Source: Rhododendron vialii
Lineage: Eukaryota > Streptophyta > Magnoliopsida > Ericales > Ericaceae
NCBI RefSeq assembly: GCF_030253575.1
Contig: NC_080559.1
Coordinates: 28,112,501 to 28,176,500, forward strand
Reading direction: 5' to 3'
Length of the DNA: 64,000 bases
Shown: piece after piece, positions 12,097 to 27,895 of the stretch
Layout: each line of letters begins with the position of its first letter
How positions within the stretch are numbered: the first letter of the stretch is position 1
Position numbers and translations under genes: made by a program
Notes under the pieces: model-generated
What the model was told of the DNA's origin: nothing
Database searches by the model: none
The model's input: only the letters and a program-made list of their open reading frames with translations

Positions 12097-12835
12097 AGCA
12101 TTTTTACAAAACTAAACAGAGCTGCATTACAGTTAATAGGGCCAAACTCATAGATACAGATCAGAACCAAAATATAATTAGGTAGTCTCATGTTATTCAT
12201 GGATCTTTAGGAGTTGGACAATGCAGTCAATTGAACTAGCTCTCGTTACATCTTGAACAAACCCAACCCATAAAAGTGCATGTACCAATTTCTTACCAAG
12301 ATACAAAGTTTCTGATTCATTCAGTTACCGCTCAATCCCTCATAAGTATCGAACCAGTCCACACTTAAATCTTCTGGATTTGCCACCAAAATCACAGAAA
12401 TATCATTGATAGAATAAGAAACACAAAATAATGCTCAATTTCACTGTACAAGGCCTAAGGAAAAATAAACTATTTGAGGGAAAACGCCATACTAGATATG
12501 TCAACCAAGAAAATTTAGGGTTTTTTTCGAAATGAAACCCTAATTTTCGAATTAGGGGTGTTTTTTCCAGGACCTCAATTTAGGGGTTTTTTTCTTCAGC
12601 AAGGAGAGAGAGAGAGACCTTCGTGGTGGGGTAACCCCGTCGGAGTGCCCAGAAGCCGGTGGTGGTGGCGGTCGCCGGCGGTGGGGCAGCACTGGGGTTG
12701 GGTTGTGGTGGTCGCCGGCGGTGGGGCAGCACTGGGGTTGGGTCCCCTCTCTCTTCTCTTCTCTTCTCTTCTCTTCACTGAATTTGGGAAGGCGGAACCT
12801 GTTTCAACGCGTTGTTGTTTTTTTTTGTTTTGTAA

Positions 12836-17738
<4,903 letters not shown>

Positions 17739-18290
17739 ATTTCATCGACTCCAGGAGCTTTTACCAGAACCAGAATCTCGAAGGAGACATGGAGAATTCA
17801 AGTTGGTTTGTTTCAGTTCTAAATTTTGTAGATGACAGGATGATCCAAATCTACAGGATGACCCTCTAATGTTGGGCTTTAATTTACTCCTTATTGATAT
17901 GTGCTACTACTAATTGAGGCAGCTTAGGTACTTATGCTATCATAGTAGACTCTGACTACAAGTCATGACAACAATCTTACGAATCAAATGTTTTTTATTT
18001 TCTTTGAAAGTTTGTGACTTCGTAAAGCTTTATGCATGAATCTTTCGTTTTTATATCTGCTCTAGGGGATGGGGTTAGGCATGATACTATACTGGAATGA
18101 ATACTTGGGTGGAATAATGCTGTGGTGTTTCTATTCCTTGCCAAGTGAAATCCAACATGTTTCTCAGAGAGAATAACAATGTGGAACAATGTTTGATGAA
18201 TAGAACTATCTGGTCAAATTAAATGTGTAGCCTCCGCTTGGAACTAGCGGGCGAGCAGCAATGCAGCATCATTCGATCCAAAAATTTAGT
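17739..18290. other. 3' flank of CFIm25
   Basis: Presumed 3' UTR and intergenic sequence. No further gene or element was recognised. Confidence 0.45.
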
Positions 18291-18298
18291 GCTACGGA

Positions 18299-18816
18299 GT
18301 GTTGTATTCTGCCATGCCAGCTAGAAATTTCATCCCGGGGGGCATTGTGGAGGCGGATGATGATGTCCAGGTTGGACACATAAGATGGCGTAGGGTACGC
18401 ACTTTTAACTTTGCCAGGCTTTTTGGGCTTTGGGCTCAAGAGGAACAAGCCTATGATGACATCTTTTTTTTAGCTCGGCCCTATGATGACATCTTTAGGT
18501 TAAGTCCCAAGACTCCAAAAGGGACAACCTTTCTAGTTTCTTCCTTCTGGGTGAGTGCTAACTGGGCCGCATGTCCTACATGGTTGGATAGTATTCCTGC
18601 CTACACTGAGGTGAGATGCAAGCATTCCAACCTATACGCCCAGTATCAACGGGCAAAATAGGCACTACTTTTAAGCGTGTGAAAACCGACGTAGAGCCTC
18701 AATTTACATGGTCAAAACGGCGCCGTTTTGCCTGCTTAGCAGGGAACGCTTGGTGGCGCCCCCGGATCCCCTACGTAGAGTCTCAAATTGCTCAAGCTCA
18801 CCAAGTCAATGGATGA
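18299..18816 (+). other. GC-richer segment with two overlapping open frames, unassigned
   Basis: Two overlapping plus frames (18299-18661, 120 codons; 18616-18816, 66 codons) lie in sequence less AT-rich than its surroundings. Neither contains a motif I recognise. A perfect 18-bp palindrome, CAAAACGGCGCCGTTTTG, lies at 18713-18730. A repeated CTATGATGACATCTTT unit (18451 and 18481) shows a local duplication inside the first frame. This is more likely element debris than a gene. Confidence 0.3.
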
Positions 18817-19278
18817 TGAGAATTCCAAAGTGATGTAAAGACAAAAATCTGCTCGTCGGTGACTCCCGAACCAGTCTGTCTTTTTTATTTTAAAAGACTC
18901 GACAAATCACGAGGAAGATGGAAATTTCGTTATTCATGCTGATAATGACTTGTGGGTTTTATAGTATTACTGCCCAATTGCAATTACAAAGCTTCTGGAC
19001 TTGAACCAAGGGATATAGGGGTTTCCAAGTAGTAGTTGAAGTGGAGATAAACTTAAATAATAAACTCAATTAGCCACCAAACCCATTTTGATATTCTGTG
19101 CGAAAGAGAATTTGGTAAGTGATTTTTATTTAATTAAAATAAGAACATTGAAATTCAAAGGCTTCTAGTCGTTTACCAATTCTCTTTCAGAATATTAGTA
19201 GCTTTTTTTTATTGGGTAAATGGCTTAACTTCAATCAAGAAAGAGGTTTTCACCCAGTTTTGTATAACTTTTTGAAGT

Positions 19279-19280
<2 letters not shown>

Positions 19281-19343
<63 letters not shown>
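19281..19343. repeat. (GA)n microsatellite
   Basis: An uninterrupted GA run of about 31 units, the longest perfect dinucleotide run in the window along with the CT run at 29680-29740. Confidence 0.95.
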
Positions 19344-19346
<3 letters not shown>

Positions 19347-19644
19347 CATTAACGCCAAAACAGGGGTGACAAGGAACGATCAAGCCCGTGCTCAGTATCC
19401 TAATTTTGTGTTATCTCCGTAACTAATCTGCTGCTAATCTTAGTGTTCCTAATTAATAACATGGCAAGCGTGGCCTAAATTGCATCACCTAACGCCATGG
19501 GATGACAGAAAACGACACGGATTGCCCCCATTTGCTAATGATAATATATTCCTTAAAACTTATACACTACTACAATATGTTTTGATGTGTCACAATATAC
19601 AAAATAATAGTGTCACTATCTTTGCGAAAGTAATTACTCCTACT

Positions 19645-19850
19645 TTTTTTTGGGGTTAATAATCGGATGTCCAGCACAGCTTGCTTGCACTTTGACTAAT
19701 TTCGGGATCCTGAAGTTAACAATCGGGCAAACCTCCAATGGTCCCAAGGTTTGAAATATTTGGCTTTCGTGAAATGCGAACTCACGACCTTTTAAGGTGC
19801 AAACCTTTTAGTTATTTTCTCATGTCCGCTTGACCAAACCCCTTCGGATT
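19645..19850 (-). mobile_element. tRNA-derived SINE (Au-like), antisense copy
   Basis: Reading the minus strand, a B-box-like GAGTTCGC segment is followed by CTTTGGGACC and GAAATTAGTCAAAGTGC, ending GGACATCCGATTATTAACCCC before a run of A. Related tails occur at 20945-21115, 29312-29515, 41745-41920 and 47880-48066. Confidence 0.6.
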
Positions 19851-20594
19851 GACAATAAACTACTTTTACTTTAAACACTTAGATTTCATTTGGGAACACA
19901 TAGCACCGTCCCCATCAATAGTTTTTGCTATAGTTTTAGTAGGAGATTCATAATGTATATTGATGATTATGTCACTTTAAGGTGTCTAGGGGCACATAAA
20001 ATAGGTAATACATATGTGCATCCAGTGCAGGGGAGCAACATATGAACCCAATGGTCTTGAGCAACCTCCCTCTGTAAGTACATCCCGCCTTAGTGACTTG
20101 CACCCCAAGTCAACACTGTGTTCGGTACGTGAGGTAACCGTTACATATGTTAGGATTCGCATATTGATGTAGCCGAAACTCTTCACAATGAAATAAAAGG
20201 AAAAAAGAAATAGAAATTTGTATGTGGTGGGACCCAAAGTGTCAGGGTCACCCTGATTCGACATGCAATTCGCTCTTTACTTACGTCACCCTCCATAACG
20301 CCTGGACTTGGATAGTGTCAATGCAACGTGGCCAAGTACTCGTCTGTGTCCTGCCACGTTGCCCCGACCATTATCGGTCAGGGCTTTGTCAATCGCGGAC
20401 TTTGTTGTCGCCTCGCATCTGCTGATCTCGGCCCAATACTAGGCCGATTGGCATGAGCTATTGGGCCGCTGGTTACACAGGCTAGCTAGCTGAACAATCT
20501 TCGGTCCTAGCTAACCATGTCCTCCCCTCCACCATGTTGATGTTGCAAGTTGCAACGAAAGGTGATCTAAACAGGCGGAGTTAAGTAAATGATC

Positions 20595-20690
20595 GGCTAC
20601 GAGGGTACGAGACTTTTTTTTTTTTTTGTAAAAGATCTTAGGTTCGAATCTCAACGGGTAGATCTGATCAATAAATGACTATCAAAATTA
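20595..20690 (+). mobile_element. SINE-like fragment with tRNA B-box
   Basis: TTAGGTTCGAATCTCAACGG (about 20639-20658) fits the Pol III B-box GGTTCGAnnCC. A run of T directly upstream interrupts any A-box region, so this is probably a broken SINE head. Confidence 0.4.
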
Positions 20691-20944
20691 CTCAGCATAT
20701 ATATATGATAATGGTCCGTGCACTCGTTAGTCCCAATTGCTACCTTCAAAGCTTAGTCAGGACAAAAACCTTGGCTGCACTAGTCACTTCGGAAAAAACA
20801 TTGAATCAAAAGGAGATCTAGCTACAAATCTCTTGTGCCCGCGAGGTGCACGTAAGCGGCGGACACTTGAGTTATTAAAAAAAAAAACTACTCGTACACC
20901 CACTAAACTGCATACTTTCATAGCCTCCCTCATACTCGTCGAAT

Positions 20945-21115
20945 TCTTTTTATAACCGGATGTCTGGGCCAGCTTGTGCGCACGTCGAGTAATTCCGAAG
21001 CTCTGAAGTTAACGATCGAGCAAATCCTCCAGTGGCCCTTTGGCCTCCGTGAGATTTGAAAAATGCGACCTCGCGGAGACGGCACTTATTTTCTTTCTCA
21101 TGCCCACTAAGGGGT
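20945..21115 (-). mobile_element. Au-like SINE, antisense copy
   Basis: The plus strand reads TATAACCGGATGTCTGGGCC, AGCTTGTGCGCACGTCGAG, then TGGCCTCCGTGAGATTTG. This is the reverse complement of the family 3' end, which carries GTGCGCACAAGCTGGCCCAG before its A-rich tail. Confidence 0.65.
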
Positions 21116-21365
21116 TTTCAGTTTATTTTTTAAGTAAACAGGGAATGTCAAATTGGACCCTATCATTGTAGTAGTAATGAATTTCTTGCACTTTCTTAAA
21201 AAAAAAATCGAAAATCAAATTGGACTTAGGAATTATTAATCCACATAGCGTGTGTTGTTTCCCTTCAGCACCAGGAGGGCATCTTATATCCACATTGCCG
21301 ATACCGCCAAACAGAACAAACATTGGGAAAAGTGCTGAATGTGCAATTTGCATACAAATTTCTCA

Positions 21366-21420
21366 TTGATAATTCAGCGGCCAACTCATGCACACCTCGA
21401 CTAATTTTGGAAGATTAATT
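21366..21420 (-). mobile_element. Au-like SINE 3' fragment
   Basis: GCGGCCAACTCATGCACACC followed by TCGACTAATTTTGG is the family 3' end in antisense, without a recognisable head. Confidence 0.4.
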
Positions 21421-21424
21421 CCCC

Positions 21425-22600
21425 TGCTTACTTGCGCGAGTCCCAATTTTTACCAAAGCAAAGCTATATTGTATGGACTGACCCGAAAAGAATTAATACT
21501 ATATAGCATTAGTGACATTTCAAACATGCAAATTTAAGAGACAACAAACCTTTAAGTCTCAGGCCTCGACATTTAAGCCAACCGTAATGCTTTGCAATTT
21601 GCATACAAAATAATCGAGTCTAAAGCATAACAGAAACAGGCTGATCTCATCCTATGGAGTTTTTGAATTGTTGGAATCTCATTTCTAGCTAGCAAAGTCA
21701 GATTCCCTGCTGAATTTGTTACATAATAAGTAATTCCCACAAGCTCTAATACCTCCCACAATATATTCATATACATATACAATTGCATAAACCAGTGGAA
21801 AAGAAGAGGATTCACACCCAATATTAATAGAAGAATTATTGATGAAAGCTACTACTATTAAACTTCTCTGTTTTGTTGATTTATTTACTCGATAATGTAA
21901 CCATATACTATTAATATGTCATAGGCATCAATCATTTGGCAACACGGTTATTTGCACAAGTATTGTAATTATATTATTGTCATTATTATTTAATCTCCTA
22001 GTACAAACATTAAGCGCAACGCTAATCATGATTACCAAGTCAAATATCTACAGAAGCTATTAAATTATTATATCTCTTACCTACCTACTAATTAAATTTA
22101 ACACAAATTCACTGCCTTGAATTTTATCCATTGGTCTGTTTCACGAGATCCATAAAGTAAATGTCCAAAGAAATGTTGTCGTATGGAAGTGTCTAATGTG
22201 TGCTTATTAAACTCCTCGAAGACTAATACGAAACAGATATTTTTTTTTAAAGTACTACACTAGTCCAAAATGATGATTCAGATTATTCCTTCAATTCCTT
22301 GTTTTTTTTTTTTAAGTGGGCTAAGGACCAAAATACCCAAATGATGAATTTGCCAAACTGACCTGATCATGCCTCCATAGCCTAGAAGAACTTTTGACAG
22401 TAAAAAAAAAAAAAAAATTCCATTAAAATTCGTGACGTGACTTTTTTATCCTTCGATGTTGGCTATTCCTTTCTTTGTGAAGCGGAATTCACCAAGTACT
22501 AGCTAGTACTGTTAGAAATAATAATTCTTTCAACTTTCCTAAAACAAATGTTTTTCCATCTTTGAAATTTCTCTCATATCTTGATTTATCTTGAAGCTAA
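21425..22600. other. Intergenic, no gene recognised
   Basis: AT-rich, with several homopolymer runs (22303-22314, 22402-22418). No open frame has a recognisable domain. Confidence 0.4.
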
Positions 22601-22604
22601 TGAC

Positions 22605-22896
22605 GATTTGTACAGATTTTTATTTTTTTTCAAATTATCATAGAATACTTAATTAATAACGAAGAGAGTACAACGAAAAAGCAGCCATCCCAAAGGAGGA
22701 AATCTAGCAACCACTATAGAAGCCTAAACACCAAGAAGAACGTTTAGGACCTCACACAATCAATTGCGCAAGCAAATGGAGCACAACTCGGATAAACGCA
22801 ACACCAGAGAAGCAAACACCAAATACCAAACAATAATTGTAACACCACACCCATATAGGGGTTAGGAAAGCCCCTCAACAGGATTTGTACAGATTT
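22605..22896 (-). mobile_element. 5'-truncated LINE 3' end with 15-bp target duplication
   Basis: GATTTGTACAGATTT occurs at 22605-22619 and again at 22882-22896, directly outside the insert. The insert (22620-22881) starts with a T-rich tract on the plus strand, which is the poly(A) tail of a minus-strand insert. It then matches, in reverse complement, the 3' region at about 25685-25930: TACTCTCTTCGTTAT, GGTGTTTAGGC, GAGTTGTGCTCCATTTG, GGCTTTCCTAACCCCTAT. A 15-bp duplication, a tail and 5' truncation are the marks of target-primed reverse transcription. Confidence 0.88.
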
Positions 22897-22934
22897 ATCG
22901 ACAACATATATTCCAGGGAAGTGCTACAATACAC

Positions 22935-23120
22935 ACCCCTTATTTGGGTGTGTATCATATGCACCCTCATTGAAATACACTAAAATGTTATGATTCCCAA
23001 AATGTTATGAATGTATTACTCAAAAGTTACGAATCATATGATGAAAAGTTACGAATTTTTAGTATAAAAGTTACGATACGAAATAAAATGTTATGAATGA
23101 TCGGTCCTACAAGTAATTTT
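22935..23120. repeat. Cluster of AAAAGTTACGAAT-type repeats
   Basis: AAAATGTTATGAAT, AAAAGTTACGAAT and close variants occur six times between 22981 and 23102. Such clusters are found in subterminal regions of some plant DNA transposons. No ends were defined. Confidence 0.5.
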
Positions 23121-24505
23121 TTTATGATGATAACTCCCATACATATCACATATCTCAAGCTATCACTTTTTTTTAGCACATCCTGAACTTACCATCATGA
23201 TTTGTACAGTTCATTTGGTACAAATCTCAAGAAGAGCATGTCTACGAAAAATCAATTCGACCACATACCAAAACACATCGCGAACTTATTGCATTTTATT
23301 CTATAAAATGGACGGAATTATAACATAAATTGTTCATTTGATAACGAAAATACAACTTATTCACGTGCCTATTGATATTTGATGGAATAGATTGTTTACG
23401 AAACCATTGTTCTTTGTGTGTTTTACGAGATGATTTGTTGGAATCATTTGACATGTTTACCAAGGTGAGTTTAAAAAATGAGTTCGGAGGAATTTAAATT
23501 TAAGAATTGGGGCATATTACAGTACTGTCAAACAAAGCCATAATTAGTTCCATTTCCTACACAAGCTTTTAATATCATGATTTGATCAATAAGTGTACCC
23601 TTTCGATCAGATATCGAATGATCAATTTGGATATTATTAAAAGAAAAAATGTGTAATTTTACTACATATTATTTAAAGGGAAATAAGCGACATATTCTCG
23701 ACAAGCCAATGGGAATTTGGGTTGACATAATAATATTAGTTTATTCAGATTCCTTAGTTAGAAACTTCTTAATTAGTAAAATACTACTTTCATTAGGGAG
23801 CCTACTAATACAAGCTTTGACAGAGTATATTTATATATTAAAAAGAATATGGTGGGATATAAAACTAGGACCTGAACAAAAAAAATGAAGAAAAAAAGCT
23901 GATTTTTAATATATGGTTTATCAGAACACTTGTTTTCTTAAATTATTACACTGAAAACAAAACACCAATCGTTGTCGTATCTTAATTATATATTTCTCCT
24001 TTCTAGCAAAAATAGTTTTGAATACTCTGAAGACATAGTTTTAGTGTGATAAAACAAAGACTTTTCCGAGAGAAATCCCAAAACATTTTTAAATTTTCAA
24101 AAGTCGATCAGAAAGTGTCGGTGTGGCTTTGGCAAATTAAGTACATAGAAGAACAAATATTGTTGCTAAATCAAGAACCAAACCAACTCGTACGGATTGA
24201 CGGTGATTTCGAGGATTAAAGTGGCCCGTGAAACTAAGAAAACCAAACCAACCCGAACTATTTTACCTACGGTTTGGTTTGGTACGAGCCGCTTATAGTA
24301 GAAGTCATTGAAAGCTACTGTAAATCTAATAGACGTCATTTATGGATGAGCCTATCCTTGAACGGAATTCTTTCATAGAATTACTACATTTGTATACACA
24401 CATATACTACGTATCTAATAGCGTGTGGTTCAATCGGTTTAGAACCGAAAGTACTATTGGCATATCACTTACCAATCCATTTGATAAGATTTTTCACCTT
24501 TCTAA
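23121..24505. other. Intergenic, no gene recognised
   Basis: Very AT-rich. A 79-codon plus frame at 23649-23888 is lysine- and isoleucine-rich and has no domain I know. Confidence 0.4.
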
Positions 24506-24873
24506 CTAGGGACCAAAGGGAACGGGTAAAACTCTCTCTCTCTCTCTAGGATTCCAAAACCATAGCCGCCCTCCTTCCTCCTTCCCCTCTCCCCAGGATT
24601 TCACACCCAAATTGAGCGGCAGGAGGGGAGGGATGTCTTCCCCTGTGGGATTTTTCCTCTCTGTGAGTTTTTTCTCTTCTCTTCTCTCTCTTATGTAATC
24701 GGCTTCTCTCTCCTTCTCTTTGTCTTCTCTCCCTCTTTTTCTCTTCTCCTCTGTTTTCATGCCACAATCGAAGGGGGTTGTCTTCGGCGGCGCCGGCGCC
24801 GCTGGAGGCTGTCTCATGTCGGCTCGTCTGCTTCTAGTTCGGTTTGTCTATTGCGAATCTGATCTACTGCTAG

Positions 24874-25191
24874 TAGGCCTGTGCAAAAAACCCGTTCATC
24901 CGACCCTCCCGAAGGGTTTTGGGCGGGGCTGAACATGTGGTTCGGTTGGGTACTGATTTATTTTTTGGTAAAAATCAAATTTCGGTTGGGAGTGGTACGT
25001 TTCTTACCCAACCCGACATTTCATAAAGATTAAATCGGTTTTCGTTGGACCTGATCCGACCCGACGTAAAAAATGGGATTCGCGGACGGTTCTTACCACT
25101 TGTTCAGTTCGGATTTGGAGCCTAAAATAATGTTATCCGACATGTCGGGGTCGGGACCAAACCCGACCCGCCAAACCCGTGCACACCCCTT
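24874..25191. mobile_element. hAT-type MITE nested in the LINE
   Basis: The ends TAGGCCTGTGCA and TGCACACCCCTT (reverse complement AAGGGGTGTGCA) resemble the hAT consensus YAGGGNTGTGCA. ACTGCTAGT is present at 24866-24874 and 25192-25200, consistent with an 8-bp duplication with one base of ambiguity. The interior is rich in ACCCGAC and CGGGT motifs with no ORF. About 318 bp. Confidence 0.75.
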
Positions 25192-25309
25192 ACTGCTAGT
25201 GACAAAGGATAGTGGGTTAAGGCAGCTGGGCGAAGGAAAGGACAACGACTACAGAAATTTATGTTTTGATTTAGGTTTTTTCCCCTATTTTTTCCGAGTC
25301 TTGTTATAT

Positions 25310-25667
25310 GTACCGACAGGGGGAGGGATTTCGTACCGAACCGACAGCCGCCACCAGGCCGTTTCCGGCCACCGGATTGCCGATCCGAGCCGTCCAAAAA
25401 TTCTATGAAAAAAAATGAGGAGGCTTTCGTGAGAATCAATGGCATCCAAGATGTGTATGGTGCTTGATCCGAGTACCTCTTTTTTCGTGTATATGCACAT
25501 ATACATATATACACAAAAAAAGGGTGCTCGGATCAAGCACCCTACACATCTCTGATGCCATTGATTCTCACATAAGCCTCATCGGGTTTTTTTTTAAAAT
25601 TTTTGGAAGGCTCGGATCAATCGTCCGGTGGCCGGAGACGGCCGGTACAAAACCCTCCCCCTGGTAG
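25310..25667. mobile_element. Foldback MITE, family C copy 1
   Basis: GACAGGGGGAGGGATTTCG at the left mirrors AAAACCCTCCCCCTGGTAGG at the right. The inner arms GAGAATCAATGGCATC and GATGCCATTGATTCTC, and GGTGCTTGATCCGAG and CTCGGATCAAGCACC, also pair. The centre lies near 25500. A half copy occurs at 44650-44830. Confidence 0.85.
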
Positions 25668-26390
25668 GTATCTCTATCATTTCTGTTTCTCCCTTGTTGA
25701 GGGGGCTTTCCTAACCCCTATGTGGGTGTGTTTTAATTTTTTATAGTTGTTTGTCTGGTGTTGCATTGATCAGAGTTGTGCTCCATTTGTTTGCGCATTT
25801 GGTTATGTGGGATCCTGAATGTTTTTCTTGGTGTTTAGGCCCCATTGTAGTTGCTATTTTTCCTCTTTTGAGATGATCGCCAGTTCATTGTACTCTCTTC
25901 GTTATCAATGAAGTAATCTTTTGAAAAGAAAAGAAAAGAAAAGAAAAAGCTCGGGACCAAAGCACAGTGGTATATATACTGATTTTTCACATCGGGAAAG
26001 TATTTTTCTCTTTACTAAAAAACCGGACCAAAGCACCGAGTTTCATGAGCTGGTTTCGGAGTATTAGATTCGCGGTTGTACGATTTTTGATCTCACCCTT
26101 ATTTATTGTCACGTTTCCTGTTCTTAAATAATCAAATAATTAATAGCTAATTCATAAAGTGTGGCTAATTGCCCAATGATTCACAAATGATTGCCCGTTT
26201 TCCAAGCGACTTAATTATTTTGTTTTGTAAATTAAGGTTGTGATTTAGTTTTGAAATGAAAACGATCGAGGCGAAAAATGAATTTCTTTTTTTTTAAGAG
26301 AATGACAACAAGGGTCACAACTAGTATTTTTATTGATTTCAATGCATGACAAGCTGCAAACGGTAGTACCGCTACCGGCAACTCTTATTT

Positions 26391-26785
26391 AGGTCTCGTT
26401 TGTCGGACGGATAAGATTTTGAGTAAATAAGGAAGAAGGGTGGATAAGAATTAGATATATTATGAGGAGGGATTAGCTTATACTTGGTTTAAGTAGTAGT
26501 AGTTGATATGGATTGATAAAATTAGGTGGATGAATGATGTATGAATTTACGTAAATGCTCTCATTAAATAGGTACATTGGGAATGCAAAACTTTCTTTCC
26601 ACCCGGATAAGCTTATCCTAAGATGGGATTAGCTAAGGCCCCTCCAAGAACATGCATTAAGCTCTTCCCCTTTCCCTTATCCCCCTTTCTTCTCCTCCTA
26701 CCAAATACCATCTTCCTTCTCCCTCTCCCTCCCTCTGTTATTCCCCTTCTTAACAAACCCACCCACCCAACGCCGCCCCACCCCC
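26391..26785 (+). mobile_element. MITE, family D copy 1
   Basis: Begins CTCGTTTGTCGGACGGATAA and carries CACCCGGATAAGCTTATCCT and CCCTTTCCCTTATCCCC near its other end. It matches 36747-37136 in opposite orientation. Confidence 0.65.
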
Positions 26786-27321
26786 CATGTTGGGCACTTG
26801 GTCTTTGGTAAGAATTCTGTGAATAAGGGTTGTCGGTTGCGTAACTACTATCTGCAACTTGTTAAGCGTTGATTGTCAGTACATCTCTATGTTTTCTCGC
26901 CACTAGTAGTTTTTACGAAGGTGGCCGTCAGTGTAATTTTTGTACTCAAATCAATAAAAAAAATGCTTGTGACCCTTTTGTAATAGTTGCACACGACGAG
27001 AGTATTTTATTTTACTTCTTCTTTCATATTATAATAAATTTCTTGTCATTCTCCAAAAAATCACCTAGATCGTTTTCATTTCAAAACTAAATCACGAACT
27101 TTACAAATTCTAACACGAGTGAAATTAAGTATCCGCTACCCAACTATTTAATTAGCATTCCATGGAATGTGGAATTAAAACCCAAGTTCTGATTGTGATC
27201 ACCGACTTGATAAAAGTGGCCTGGAAAACGGGCAATCATTTGCAAATCTTTGAGAAATTAAATAGCCACTCTTGATGGCTATTTAATTATTTAAAAACAA
27301 GAAACGTGATAATAAATAATA

Positions 27322-27784
27322 GAGAAACTTTTATGTATACCAAGGATAGGAGAGGTGGTGGTGTCCCCCTCTGGTCCATTTTCAATTTTACGGCCATTTC
27401 CCAAATATATTTTGATGATCGAGTCAGTTCACTTTGTAGATCTCGACGAGAACATTAATGATACCAAAAATTGTGTTTATTGGATTTCAGTAAATTCATG
27501 ATCGGCACACATGAAAATTACAAAAAAATAAAAATTGGGTTGCGATTCAGTGTGTTTTTTGATCTAGTTTTTGTTTTCTTCAATATTGATGTGTGCCGAT
27601 CATGTATTTATTGAAATCCGATGAACAAGATTTTTTTTGAATGATTAATCTTTTTATCGAGATCTACAAAATGAACAGAGCCAATCATTTAAATGTGCTC
27701 AAAAAATGACCAAAGAATTGAAAACAGACCGAAAGGGATACCACCACCCCTCCTATCCCCGTTATACCAAAAAGTTTTTCTAAA
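27322..27784. mobile_element. Foldback MITE, family B copy 1
   Basis: GGATAGGAGAGGTGGTGGT at the left pairs with ACCACCACCCCTCCTATCC at the right. TTGTAGATCTCGA pairs with TCGAGATCTACAA, and CATGATCGGCACACAT with ATGTGTGCCGATCATG. It interrupts the right arm of the 26005-27895 element, with AT-rich flanks (AATAA on both sides) as candidate target duplication. Confidence 0.8.
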
Positions 27785-27895
27785 CAATAAGGGTCGGGCG
27801 AGAGAAAAATCGCCCAACCGCGAATCTAGTACTCCGAATCAGGTCATGGAACTCGATGATTTAATGTGATTTTTTAGTAATGAATACTTTCTTAC

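Larger units (their letters stand above)
10137..12742. mobile_element. Mutator-like element (MULE) with long inverted repeats
   Basis: The outer arm at 10137-10358 is the reverse complement, with gaps, of 12528-12742. Shared blocks include the GCCACCACC and GGGCACTCC segments, ACCACGAAGGTCTCTC, CCTAAATTGAG, and AATTAGGGTTTCATTTCGAA. Between the arms lies a dead gene of the FAR1/MURA family, the transposase lineage of MULEs, plus a LINE fragment. Length is about 2.6 kb. The right arm carries an extra tandem copy of a block of about 39 bp containing GTCGCCGGCGGTGGGGCAGC. No 9-bp target duplication could be assigned. The element ends about 240 bp before the CFIm25 start codon. Confidence 0.75.
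24509..25962 (+). mobile_element. LINE-derived insertion with 10-bp target duplication
   Basis: GGGACCAAAG lies at 24509-24518 and at 25953-25962. Between them are a CT-rich, GC-richer leader resembling a plant L1 5' UTR, later insertions (24874-25191 and 25310-25667), then a 3' region (about 25680-25930) homologous to the LINE at 22605-22896, and an A-rich tail of AAAAG units (25923-25947). No reverse transcriptase is present, so this is an internally deleted, non-autonomous copy. Four bases (GCTC) separate tail and duplication, so the exact 3' boundary is uncertain. Confidence 0.7.
26005..27895. mobile_element. Large inverted-repeat element with nested insertions
   Basis: The left arm (about 26005-26275) and right arm (about 27060-27310 plus 27785-27895) are inverted copies. 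CGCGGTTG pairs with CAACCGCG, TGATTGCCCGTTTTCC with GGAAAACGGGCAATCA, and TAGTTTTGAAATGAAAACGA with TCGTTTTCATTTCAAAACTA. The right arm is split by the foldback MITE at about 27322-27784. The left arm still shows the unsplit sequence (GACAATAAATAAGGG in reverse complement). The loop holds a further MITE at 26391-26785. No ORF of note. Confidence 0.75.

Noticed and set aside
24506..24817. 103-codon minus-strand open frame rich in Arg, Glu and Lys
   Set aside because: Antisense translation of a CT-rich LINE leader; composition explained by the simple sequence.
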